This document shows, in pieces, positions 1 through 6,138 of a stretch of DNA of 12,761 nucleotides (position 1 is the stretch's first letter; each line of letters starts with the position of its first letter). A program made the translations under genes and the position numbers. The DNA is taken from NCBI GenBank assembly GCA_945952355.1, contig CAMFIW010000031.1, forward strand, positions 1 to 12,761, written 5' to 3'. Source of the DNA: an uncultured Phenylobacterium sp. (lineage in GTDB: Bacteria; Pseudomonadota; Alphaproteobacteria; Caulobacterales; Caulobacteraceae). A model generated the notes under the pieces. That model saw nothing but the letters and a program-made list of their open reading frames with translations. It was not told the origin of the DNA and did no database searches.

Positions 1-75
1 GCTTTGGTTGCATCGGGCGAAGCGGCCTATATCGTCGCGTCGCGCGCACCTGCGTGGTTGGACGACCGTTCGTGA
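1..75 (+). CDS. 3' end of an unidentified upstream gene (partial)
   Basis: Frame 1 is open from the left edge to a TGA at 73-75 and would give the last 24 residues of a protein ending AWLDDRS. The support is positional. Its stop overlaps the favoured plsX start as GTGA (GTG at 72-74, TGA at 73-75), a usual sign of translational coupling, and plsX normally sits inside an operon. The tail is too short to name. In alphaproteobacteria a DUF177/YceD-type gene often lies upstream of plsX, but this tail does not clearly look like one. It could be a chance open frame. Confidence 0.4.
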   Translation, partial: ALVASGEAAYIVASRAPAWLDDRS

Positions 76-1127
76 GCCGATCCCTGGTCATTGCCGTCGA
101 CGCCATGGGGGGCGACCACGGCCCGTCTATCACAATTCCCGGACTTTCGATGGCGGCGCAGCGGCTGCCGGCGGAGGTGCGCTTCCTGATCCACGGCGAC
201 GAGGCGCTGATCGCCGCGGAACTCGCGCGGCAGGCGGCGCTGAAGGGCCGCTGCGAGGTGCGCCATACCGACAAGGTCATCGCATCTGACGAGAAGCCGG
301 CGACGGCGGTGCGGCGCGGGCGCGGCGCCTCGATGTGGAATGCGGTCGAGTGCGTGAAGGCCGGGGAGGCCGTGGCCGCGGTCTCCTGCGGCAACACGGG
401 CGCCCTGATGGCGATCTCGCGACTGATCCTGCGGATGAGCGTCGACGTGGAGCGGCCGCCCTTGGTCGTGCCCTGGCCGGGCGTGAAGGGCGTGACCACG
501 GTGCTGGACGCCGGCGCCAATATCGAATGCGACGCCGAGCGGCTGGTCGAGTTCGCCATCATGGGCGAGGCCTATCACCGCGCTGCCTACAGCATCGCAC
601 GGCCGACCGTGGGGCTGCTGAACGTCGGTTCCGAGGATCAGAAGGGCCACGACGAGGTGCGCGAGGCCGACGCCATCCTGAAGAGCGGCCGGTTCGACAT
701 CGACTATCGCGGTTTCGTCGAGGGCGACGACCTGGCGAAGAACCAGGTGGACGTGGTGGTGACCGACGGCTTCACAGGCAATGTGGCGCTTAAGACCGCC
801 GAGGGCACGGCGGGCTATATCGTGGGCGAGCTGCGCGGGGCCCTGACCTCGACCTGGCTGGCCAAGCTAGGCGCCATGCTGGCGAGGCCCGCCCTGCGCG
901 CCTTCATCAAGAAGATGAGCCCGCCGCCGGCCGCGCCGTTTCTGGGCCTCAATGGGCTGGTGATCAAATGCCACGGGGGCGCCGACGCCCGTGACTTCGA
1001 CCAATCGATCGGCCTGGCGGTCGATTTGGCGCAAAGCGACTTCGCGTCGGAGATCGAACGGAATATGACGCGGCTCTCCGCCGCGCTGGCGGCGGCGCCT
1101 GCGTCCCCCGTCGAGGAGCCGTCCTGA
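72..1127 (+). CDS. plsX: Phosphate acyltransferase PlsX
   Basis: PlsX converts acyl-ACP and phosphate to acyl-phosphate, the donor for PlsY in phosphatidic acid synthesis; it acts at the inner face of the membrane. From the GTG at 72 it has 351 residues, the normal family length. Visible family motifs are DAMGGDHGP near residue 10, SCGNTGAL near 105, GLLNVGSEDQKG in the middle, VVTDGFTGNVALKT, and a late GLVIKCHGGAD block. The GTG at 72 is preferred over the in-frame GTG at 54. It puts the conserved SLVIAVDAMGG start at the N-terminus, has a GGACGA stretch upstream, and overlaps the preceding stop as GTGA. fabH follows one base after the stop, the standard plsX-fabH pairing. Confidence 0.96.
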   Translation: MSRSLVIAVDAMGGDHGPSITIPGLSMAAQRLPAEVRFLIHGDEALIAAELARQAALKGRCEVRHTDKVIASDEKPATAVRRGRGASMWNAVECVKAGEAVAAVSCGNTGALMAISRLILRMSVDVERPPLVVPWPGVKGVTTVLDAGANIECDAERLVEFAIMGEAYHRAAYSIARPTVGLLNVGSEDQKGHDEVREADAILKSGRFDIDYRGFVEGDDLAKNQVDVVVTDGFTGNVALKTAEGTAGYIVGELRGALTSTWLAKLGAMLARPALRAFIKKMSPPPAAPFLGLNGLVIKCHGGADARDFDQSIGLAVDLAQSDFASEIERNMTRLSAALAAAPASPVEEPS

Positions 1128-1128
1128 G

Positions 1129-2109
1129 TTGACCAAAGTGATGCGTAGCGTCGTGACCGGTGTCGGCGGCTATCTGCCCGACGAGGTGGTCACCAACAAC
1201 GATCTGGCGCAGATCGTGGACACGTCCGACGAGTGGATCGTCGAGCGCACGGGCATTCGCCAGCGCCATCGCGCGGGCGCCGACCAGCCGGTCTCGGACC
1301 TGGCGGTGGAGGCGGCCAAGCGGGCCCTGGCCGCGGCGGGCCGCAGCCCCGACGACGTCGACCTGATCATCGTCGGCACCACCACGCCCGACCTGACTTT
1401 TCCCGCGGTGGCGACCATCGTGCAGCGCAAGCTGGGCTGCCCGGTCGGCGTGGCTTTCGACGTCCAGGCGGTGTGTTCGGGCTTCGTCTACGCGCTGTCG
1501 ACGGCCGACGGCTTCGTGGCGCGGGGCCGCTCGAAGTGCGCCCTGGTGATCGGCGCCGAAACCATGACCCGTCTGATGGACTGGACCGACCGCGGCACCT
1601 GCGTTCTGTTCGGCGACGGCGCGGGGGCCGTGGTGCTGGAGCCGGGGGAGGGCGACGGTTCGACCGCCGACCGTGGCCTGCTGGGCTTCGCCCTGCGCGC
1701 CGACGGCGCCAAACAGGACCTGCTCTATGTGGACGGCGGGGTCTCGTCCAACGGCCAGATCGGGCACCTGCGGATGCAGGGCAATCAGGTCTTCCGTCAC
1801 GCCGTGGTGAACATCTCCGAGGCGGTGATCGCCGCGGCCGGCGACGCCGGCATCGAAGTGGCCGATGTCGACTGGTTCATCCCGCATCAGGCCAACCAGC
1901 GCATCCTCGACGGCGTCGCTCGCCGGCTGGGCATCGACGAGGCCAAGGTGATTTCGACCGTGGCCGAGCACGCCAACACCTCGGCGGCCTCGATCCCGCT
2001 GGCCCTGGCCAAGGGCGTGGAGGACGGGCGCATCGAGCCGGGCGACGTGCTGCTGATGGAGGCCATGGGCGGCGGCCTCACCTGGGGCGCCTGCGTGGTG
2101 CGGCTTTAA
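1129..2109 (+). CDS. fabH: Beta-ketoacyl-ACP synthase III FabH
   Basis: FabH condenses acetyl-CoA with malonyl-ACP to start type II fatty acid synthesis in the cytoplasm. The protein has 326 residues. The catalytic Cys-His-Asn triad is visible as C116 in DVQAVCSGF, H253 in FIPHQANQR and N283 in EHANTSAAS. DTSDEWIVERTGIRQR near residues 31-46 and the C-terminal GGGLTWGA are also typical. Start choice: TTG 1129 lies 9 bases after GAGGAG (1114-1119), whereas GTG 1138 and ATG 1141 are 18 and 21 bases away, so TTG is favoured. The gap after plsX is one base, so the two genes are almost certainly co-transcribed and probably coupled. Confidence 0.96.
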   Translation: MTKVMRSVVTGVGGYLPDEVVTNNDLAQIVDTSDEWIVERTGIRQRHRAGADQPVSDLAVEAAKRALAAAGRSPDDVDLIIVGTTTPDLTFPAVATIVQRKLGCPVGVAFDVQAVCSGFVYALSTADGFVARGRSKCALVIGAETMTRLMDWTDRGTCVLFGDGAGAVVLEPGEGDGSTADRGLLGFALRADGAKQDLLYVDGGVSSNGQIGHLRMQGNQVFRHAVVNISEAVIAAAGDAGIEVADVDWFIPHQANQRILDGVARRLGIDEAKVISTVAEHANTSAASIPLALAKGVEDGRIEPGDVLLMEAMGGGLTWGACVVRL

Positions 2110-2259
2110 CGTCTCTGGACGAATCGCGTCCGAACGCACCCAGAATCGCCACTGACGGCTTGAAGTCTTTGACCTGATGCGACAATCAGTCCATCAGAGT
2201 GGTCCGGCGCCGGAGCGTGACGGCCACCGGACTGGAGCATTTGTGGGGGCGGGGTGAGT
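2110..2259. other. fabH-ihfA intergenic region
   Basis: This stretch of about 150 bases holds no convincing gene. It contains a weak hairpin GGACG/CGTCC (2117-2121 and 2127-2131) without a T-run, two loose -35-like hexamers (TTGAAG 2160-2165 and TTGACC 2169-2174) with no good -10 at 17 bases, and a 12-bp perfect palindrome TCCGGCGCCGGA (2203-2214). An ihfA promoter is likely here given the gap size, but I cannot place it with confidence. Confidence 0.4.
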
Positions 2260-2562
2260 ATGAAGGGCGCGACGGTGACGCGGGCCGATCTGTGCGAAGC
2301 GGTCCACGAAGAGGTGGGTCTGACCCGCCAGGATTGTTCGGAGTTGGTGGAACGCACCCTCGAGTTGGCCGCCCAGGCCTTGGAGCGCGGAGAGCAGGTG
2401 AAGCTTTCCGGTTTCGGCGTCTTCCAGGTCCGCGCCAAGCGCGCCCGCATGGGCCGCAATCCCAAGACCGGCGAACCCGCCGCGATCGAACCGCGCCGCG
2501 TGATCGGTTTCCGAGCCTCGCAGGTGATGAAGGCGCGGGTGGATCGCGCCCTGGCGAAGTGA
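2260..2562 (+). CDS. ihfA: Integration host factor subunit alpha
   Basis: The IHF alpha subunit pairs with IhfB, bends DNA sharply at specific sites and acts as a nucleoid and transcription cofactor. From ATG 2260 it has 100 residues, the usual length. It starts [15 protein letters not shown], as alphaproteobacterial IhfA proteins do, and contains the HU/IHF beta-arm signature [18 protein letters not shown]. The DNA-intercalating proline is P68 in RNPKTGE. A GTG at 2254 in the same frame would add two residues; the G-rich run before it could serve either start. A MerR-family gene follows 13 bases later, an arrangement common in alphaproteobacteria. Confidence 0.95.
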   Translation: MKGATVTRADLCEAVHEEVGLTRQDCSELVERTLELAAQALERGEQVKLSGFGVFQVRAKRARMGRNPKTGEPAAIEPRRVIGFRASQVMKARVDRALAK

Positions 2563-2575
2563 GGCTGAGAGGCCG

Positions 2576-2989
2576 GTGGCCAAGGGCCCTGACGCCTTTC
2601 GCACCATCTCGGAAGCAGCCGACGAGCTGAACGTGCCGCAGCATGTGCTGCGGTTCTGGGAGACCAAGTTCTCTTTCATCCGCCCGATGAAGCGGGCGGG
2701 CGGCCGCCGGTTTTACCGGCCGCAGGACATCGCCGTGCTGCGCGGGGTGAAGACCCTGCTTCACGAGGACGGCCTGACCATCAAGGGCGTCCAGAAGCTG
2801 CACAAGGAAGAGGGGCTGAAGAGCCTGCTGGCGGCGACGCCGGGCATGCGCGCGGCCAAGCCGAAAGTGACCAGGACGCCCGGCCCGAAGGGGGCGCGGG
2901 TCGACGAGGCCGGCCGCGAGCGGCTGATGTTCGCCCTCGACGACCTCTTGGCGGCCAAGAAGAAGCTCGACGGACTGCTGCGCAGCTAG
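2576..2989 (+). CDS. MerR-family transcriptional regulator next to ihfA
   Basis: This 137-residue protein has an N-terminal MerR-type winged helix-turn-helix. [20 protein letters not shown] (residues 7-26) is the recognition region, followed by FWETKF and the wing sequence [20 protein letters not shown], up to about residue 75. The rest is a Lys/Arg/Pro-rich linker and a short C-terminal helix ([19 protein letters not shown]) that may dimerise. There is no cysteine anywhere, so it is not a thiol- or metal-type MerR sensor of the usual kind. It starts at GTG 2576 after GAGAGG (2567-2572). The 13-base gap from ihfA suggests one transcript. Target genes cannot be told from the sequence. Confidence 0.88.
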   Translation: MAKGPDAFRTISEAADELNVPQHVLRFWETKFSFIRPMKRAGGRRFYRPQDIAVLRGVKTLLHEDGLTIKGVQKLHKEEGLKSLLAATPGMRAAKPKVTRTPGPKGARVDEAGRERLMFALDDLLAAKKKLDGLLRS

Positions 2990-3003
2990 GCTCGAAATTC
3001 AGC

Positions 3004-3031
3004 TTGCCCCGAAGGCGCAAGGCGCTAGAAG
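3004..3031 (+). promoter_or_regulatory. Possible tRNA-Pro promoter
   Basis: TTGCCC (3004-3009) and TAGAAG (3026-3031) are separated by 16 bases and lie about 17 bases before the tRNA 5' end. This gives the tRNA its own start independent of the merR transcript. It rests on pattern alone. Confidence 0.35.
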
Positions 3032-3047
3032 GGCCGCTCGCCGATGT

Positions 3048-3124
<77 letters not shown>

Positions 3125-3144
3125 TCGGTGGTCTTCCCAAAGCC

Positions 3145-3342
3145 CTAGGATTCGCGGTTCATCCAGGTGATGAGCGGGAGGATCGGCAAGCCCCAGAGGA
3201 TGCCGACCACGGCGAAATATGCGAACTTGATCGCCCCGTTGTCGGGCAGGTGGTCGGCGAGGGTGGCGGCCAGCCAGATGTAGCCGCTGAGGAAGGCCAG
3301 GAGGCCGGCCCCGCCGATCAGCTTCTTCACGCGCGCGCTCAT
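3145..3342 (-). CDS. DUF2842 small membrane protein
   Basis: This protein of 65 residues has two predicted membrane helices: about residues 9-29 (GGAGLLAFLSGYIWLAATLA) and 38-58 (IKFAYFAVVGILWGLPILP). It ends with WMNRES. Length, helix spacing and the closing ILWGLPILPLITWM match the DUF2842 family as I remember it, which is found mainly in alphaproteobacteria and has no known function. The ATG at 3342 has no Shine-Dalgarno sequence. A promoter-like pair sits so close upstream that the mRNA may be leaderless. It is convergent with the tRNA and lies downstream of the GlsB-like gene on the same strand. Confidence 0.85.
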   Translation of the reverse strand: MSARVKKLIGGAGLLAFLSGYIWLAATLADHLPDNGAIKFAYFAVVGILWGLPILPLITWMNRES

Positions 3343-3350
3343 GGGACGGA

Positions 3351-3379
3351 GCTATAGGCGGCCGCGAACGGCGCGTCAC
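3351..3379 (-). promoter_or_regulatory. Probable promoter of the DUF2842 gene
   Basis: On the minus strand GTGACG (3379-3374) and TATAGC (3356-3351) are separated by exactly 17 bases. The -10 hexamer ends 8 bases before the ATG at 3342, so transcription would start at or next to the start codon. The -35 hexamer overlaps the stop codon of the upstream GlsB-like gene. Confidence 0.5.
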
Positions 3380-3630
3380 CTGTCGGGGCGGATCACCAGC
3401 ACGGCGATGGCGAGAATGGCCGTCGCCCCGGCCGTGGCCAGCAGCAGCATTGCCAGCAGTCCCTGGAAGCGGAGGCCCAGAGCCTGGGCCGCAAGCCCGC
3501 CGAGCCCCGCGCCGGCCAACCCCAGCAGCAGGCAAGCGAACAGGCTCAACCGTCTGCGCACGAGGCCACGCGCCACCCAACCGGCCACCAGGCCCGCCAA
3601 CACCACGCCGAGCAGGCCGACGTTCTCCAA
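3376..3630 (-). CDS. GlsB/YeaQ/YmgE-like small membrane protein
   Basis: This 84-residue, strongly hydrophobic protein has three predicted membrane helices, at about residues 4-21, 30-50 and 57-79. The glycine-rich pattern GVVLAGLVAGWVARGL, then LLLGLAGAGLGGLAAQALGL, matches the GlsB/YeaQ/YmgE ('transglycosylase-associated') family. That family has 80-90 residues and is often linked to envelope stress, without a proven enzyme activity. The TTG at 3630 is chosen because GAGGAG (3642-3637) stands 6 bases upstream and the length then fits. An ATG at 3714 in the same frame would add 28 Arg-rich, non-homologous residues. The gene is divergent from ctaA. Confidence 0.75.
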   Translation of the reverse strand: MENVGLLGVVLAGLVAGWVARGLVRRRLSLFACLLLGLAGAGLGGLAAQALGLRFQGLLAMLLLATAGATAILAIAVLVIRPDR

Positions 3631-3697
3631 ACGATGCTCCTCGCGACGCTGCAACGCCTCGAACGAGCATCTGCGGCGTCGCGTCGCGCGGCAAGCG

Positions 3698-3726
3698 TGG
3701 ACGCGGAGGCGCATCTCGGGTAGCGG
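3698..3726 (+). promoter_or_regulatory. Weak candidate promoter of ctaA
   Basis: TGGACG (3698-3703) and TAGCGG (3721-3726) are 17 bases apart in the divergent region between the GlsB-like gene and ctaA. This resembles the TTGnCG-N17-TAGGnT form seen elsewhere in the window, but each hexamer has mismatches. Confidence 0.3.
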
Positions 3727-3765
3727 AGCTTCACGCGTTCTTCGAAGGGCTTACGTCAACCCCCA

Positions 3766-4797
3766 ATGACTTCCTTCCTCCGTTCGGACCGGTCGCGGCC
3801 GGTGGCAATCTGGTTGTTCGCCGTGGCCGTGCTGGTGCTGGCCATGGTCGTTGTGGGCGGGGCGACCCGGCTGACCGATTCCGGCCTGTCGATCACCCAG
3901 TGGAAGCCGGTGTCCGGCGCCCTGCCGCCGATGTCCCAGGCCGACTGGAACCAGGAGTTCGAGCGCTACAAGCAGATCCCGCAATACGCCCAGCTCAACA
4001 AGGGCATGAGCCTTTCGGCGTTCAAGGCGATCTACTGGTGGGAGTGGAGCCATCGGCTGCTGGGCCGGTTGGTCGGCGTGGCCTTCGGCCTGCCGTTCGT
4101 GGTGTTCCTGGTGCGCCAGGAGATTCCGCGCCGGCTGATCTGGCGCTGCGGGGTGCTGTTCGCCCTTGGCGGCCTGCAGGGCCTGGTGGGCTGGTGGATG
4201 GTGGCCAGCGGCCTGGTCGATCGCATCTCGGTCGCGCCGGAGCGGCTGGCGACGCACCTGGGCCTCGCCTTCATCCTCCTTGGAGCGCTGGTCTGGACCG
4301 GGCTCGACGCCTGGGCCGGGGCGCCGCGGGTGACCGTGCCGAACCCCTGGGTTCGCGGAAGCTGGGCGCTGATCGGCCTGATCTATTTCCAGATCCTGCT
4401 GGGCGCCCTGGTGGCCGGCAACGATGCGGGCCTGGTCTATAACGACTGGCCGCTGATGAACGGGCAGCTGTTCCCCAAGGACTATGCGGGCGACGGCCTG
4501 TGGCAGACCCTGGCCCACAGCCAAGGCGCGGTGCAGCTGCATCACCGCCTGGGCGCCTATGCCCTGCTGATCGCGGCCATCGCGTCGGCGGTCGGCGCCC
4601 TGCGCTCACGGCATCTTCCGGGCGACGCCAAGGCGCTGGCGCTGGCGCTCGCGGGCGGGGTCGTACTTCAGGCCTGCCTGGGGATCGCGACCCTGATGAC
4701 CCACGTGCCGATCGCCCTGGGCATGGCGCACCAGGTGATGGCGGCCCTGGTGCTCAGCACCGCCGTGGCCTTCGCCTGGCGGGTCCGCCGGCCCTAA
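3766..4797 (+). CDS. ctaA: Heme A synthase (CtaA/Cox15)
   Basis: This integral membrane enzyme oxidises the C8 methyl of heme O to a formyl group, making heme A for aa3-type cytochrome oxidase. It has 343 residues and about eight membrane helices in two similar halves. Visible family landmarks are [18 protein letters not shown] (residues 31-48), E93/H96 in [15 protein letters not shown]164 in [20 protein letters not shown] (226-237), H259/H260 in [11 protein letters not shown] and H322 in MAHQVM. The paired histidines are the expected heme ligands. The long loop between the first helix and WWEWSH is typical of the proteobacterial/mitochondrial Cox15 type. A GAAGGG lies 16 bases before the ATG, further than ideal. 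No other oxidase assembly gene is adjacent. Confidence 0.95.
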   Translation: MTSFLRSDRSRPVAIWLFAVAVLVLAMVVVGGATRLTDSGLSITQWKPVSGALPPMSQADWNQEFERYKQIPQYAQLNKGMSLSAFKAIYWWEWSHRLLGRLVGVAFGLPFVVFLVRQEIPRRLIWRCGVLFALGGLQGLVGWWMVASGLVDRISVAPERLATHLGLAFILLGALVWTGLDAWAGAPRVTVPNPWVRGSWALIGLIYFQILLGALVAGNDAGLVYNDWPLMNGQLFPKDYAGDGLWQTLAHSQGAVQLHHRLGAYALLIAAIASAVGALRSRHLPGDAKALALALAGGVVLQACLGIATLMTHVPIALGMAHQVMAALVLSTAVAFAWRVRRP

Positions 4798-4839
4798 CGC
4801 CTCTATTTGGCACGCCAACCGCGGCCCCGTTCGATTGCG

Positions 4840-4868
4840 TTGAAATATCCTATCCAGGGGGATAGGAT
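4840..4868 (+). promoter_or_regulatory. Probable promoter of the metal-response operon, inside the operator
   Basis: TTGAAA (4840-4845) and TAGGAT (4863-4868) are 17 bases apart. The -10 hexamer ends 6 bases before the ATG at 4875, so the start site would coincide with the start codon and give a leaderless mRNA. The spacer and the -10 lie within the inverted repeat 4844-4871, so a bound repressor would block RNA polymerase directly. Alternatively AGGA (4864-4867) acts as a ribosome binding site for an mRNA started further upstream. Confidence 0.5.
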
Positions 4869-4871
4869 ATT
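4844..4871 (+). promoter_or_regulatory. CsoR/RcnR-type operator (perfect inverted repeat with G-run)
   Basis: Arms AATATCCTATCC (4844-4855) and GGATAGGATATT (4860-4871) are exact reverse complements around a 4-base AGGG centre, so a G-run (4857-4861) sits in the middle of AT-rich arms. CsoR/RcnR/FrmR-family repressors are known to bind G- or C-runs flanked by AT-rich inverted repeats. The repeat ends 3 bases before the start codon of a gene of that family, so autoregulation of the whole operon is the natural reading. Confidence 0.82.
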
Positions 4872-4874
4872 CGC

Positions 4875-5126
4875 ATGTCGGACAAGCACGCATCCCATCC
4901 CGCCATCGCCAGCCGCCTGCGTCGCGCTGAGGGGCATCTGAGATCGGTGATCGCCATGATCGAGGCGGAGCGCAGCTGCCTCGACATCGCCCAGCAGCTC
5001 CACGCGGTGGAGGCGGCGGTGGCCAACGCCAAGCGCGAGCTGATCCACGACCACATCGAACACTGCCTTGAGGACGGCGGCTCGGCCGATCTCAAGGAGA
5101 TCAAGCAGCTGACCAAGTACCTGTAG
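4875..5126 (+). CDS. CsoR/RcnR-family metal-responsive repressor
   Basis: This all-helical DUF156-fold DNA-binding protein has 83 residues, close to the family norm of 85-90. Apo-protein binds the operator; metal binding releases it. The N-terminal RLRRAEGHLRSVIAMIE (14-30) is the usual basic first helix. Candidate metal ligands are C35 (in RSCLDIAQQL), H60 and C64 (in HDHIEHC), with H5 and H8 in the flexible N-terminus. C-H-C is the set known in Cu(I)-CsoR and Ni(II)-InrS; E. coli RcnR has H3-C35-H60-H64. C64 makes a formaldehyde-type FrmR less likely. The neighbouring rcnA argues for nickel or cobalt. It starts three bases after the operator and leads a three-gene operon. The family call is firm; the sensed metal is inferred. 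Confidence 0.92.
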   Translation: MSDKHASHPAIASRLRRAEGHLRSVIAMIEAERSCLDIAQQLHAVEAAVANAKRELIHDHIEHCLEDGGSADLKEIKQLTKYL

Positions 5127-5154
5127 CGACGGCGACGCCGTCCGGAGGAACGCC

Positions 5155-6138
5155 ATGCATCACACCAAGACGGCCGGCGGCGGCCGCAACCTGCACAGCC
5201 ACATGTGGATCTTCGGTCTCGGAGGCCTGGCGCTCGGCGGCGGCTTCCTGGTGTTCGCGCCGCAGATCCCGGTCGTGAGCAAGTCGATCCTGCTGTTCGC
5301 GGGCTTCCACCTGGTCGGCGCGGTGATCCTGCTGGCCACGCTCTATTTTGGAGCTGGGCGCGACTGGCTGAGGCGCCTGGGCGGCGGGAAGGCCAAGACC
5401 GACCGGCTGGACTTCGGGTGGGGGCCAGGCTGGATGAATGGCCTTGCCCTCGTCTCGTTCGCCTGCCTGGCGGGCGCGATCCTGATCGAGGTGGCGGCGC
5501 CGGCCTGGTGGCCCGCGGCCTTCGCTCTCGTGGGGCTGGCGGCGAACTTCCTGGCCGGCAATTCGATCATGCGCGGCTTCCGGCGGGTGGATCAGTCGGT
5601 GCTGCCGCTGGTGCGCTTCCTGCCCAAGGGCGAGGGCCTGGTGCTCGACGCCGGCTGCGGCGCCGGGCGGACCAGCATCGCGGTGGCCCGGGCCCTGACC
5701 GCGGCGCGGGTGTTCGCCGTCGATCGGTTCGACGCAGACTATATCGACGACGGCGGCCGCGACCTGTTGGCGCGGAACCTGGCGCTCAGCGGGGTCTCCG
5801 ACCGGGTCAGCGTCGAGCAGGCCGACCTGACGGCCCTGCCGTTCGCCGAGGGCGACTTCGACGGCGTGGTCAGCACCCACGTCTATGACCACCTGGGCGC
5901 GGGCAAGCAGAAGGGGCTGGACGAAGCCTATCGGGTGCTGAAGCCCGGCGGCCGCTTCCTGATGGGCGTCTGGGTGCCCGGCTGGTCGATGTTCACCATC
6001 GGGGCGGTGCTGTCGTTCTTCCTGACCTCCAAGGCCAAGTGGCGCGAGATGGCCAAGACCGCCGGATTCGAGCTGGAGGACGAGCAGGTCAACAATCACG
6101 CCTGGTTCCTGGTGATGCGCAAGCCGGTGGCGGGCTGA
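5155..6138 (+). CDS. Membrane-anchored class I SAM-dependent methyltransferase in a metal operon
   Basis: The protein has 327 residues. The N-terminal half carries about four membrane helices (roughly 17-36, 43-66, 93-112 and 117-135). The C-terminal half is a Rossmann-fold methyltransferase of the Methyltransf_11/UbiE-like kind. Its SAM motif I is LDAGCGAGRTS (164-174), with acidic D190 ending strand 2, ADLTALPF-GDFDGVVS (223-240) as the middle motif, and EAYRVLKPGGRFLMG (257-271). A further hydrophobic stretch lies at 274-291. The N-terminus MHH plus H14 and H16 could bind metal. GGAGGA (5144-5149) stands 5 bases before the ATG. It begins 28 bases after the repressor and its TGA overlaps the rcnA ATG as TGATG, so it belongs to the same operon. 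The substrate is unknown: a lipid, quinone, protein, small thiol or metal species are all possible. Confidence 0.88.
   Translation: MHHTKTAGGGRNLHSHMWIFGLGGLALGGGFLVFAPQIPVVSKSILLFAGFHLVGAVILLATLYFGAGRDWLRRLGGGKAKTDRLDFGWGPGWMNGLALVSFACLAGAILIEVAAPAWWPAAFALVGLAANFLAGNSIMRGFRRVDQSVLPLVRFLPKGEGLVLDAGCGAGRTSIAVARALTAARVFAVDRFDADYIDDGGRDLLARNLALSGVSDRVSVEQADLTALPFAEGDFDGVVSTHVYDHLGAGKQKGLDEAYRVLKPGGRFLMGVWVPGWSMFTIGAVLSFFLTSKAKWREMAKTAGFELEDEQVNNHAWFLVMRKPVAG

Noticed and set aside
964..2139. Long minus-strand open frame across plsX and fabH
   Set aside because: It is a shadow of two clearly coding plus-strand genes; its product is low-complexity and rich in Arg, His, Gly and Ala, typical of antisense frames in GC-rich DNA.
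2203..2214. Perfect 12-bp palindrome TCCGGCGCCGGA upstream of ihfA
   Set aside because: It is made only of common GC words plus one AT pair at each end, and such palindromes arise often by chance at this base composition; it has no T-run and no clear promoter relation.
5101..6099. Minus-strand frame of 332 codons opposite the methyltransferase
   Set aside because: The plus-strand frame has clear SAM-binding motifs, membrane helices, a good ribosome binding site and operon overlap; the antisense product is Gln/His/Arg-rich with no recognisable domain.
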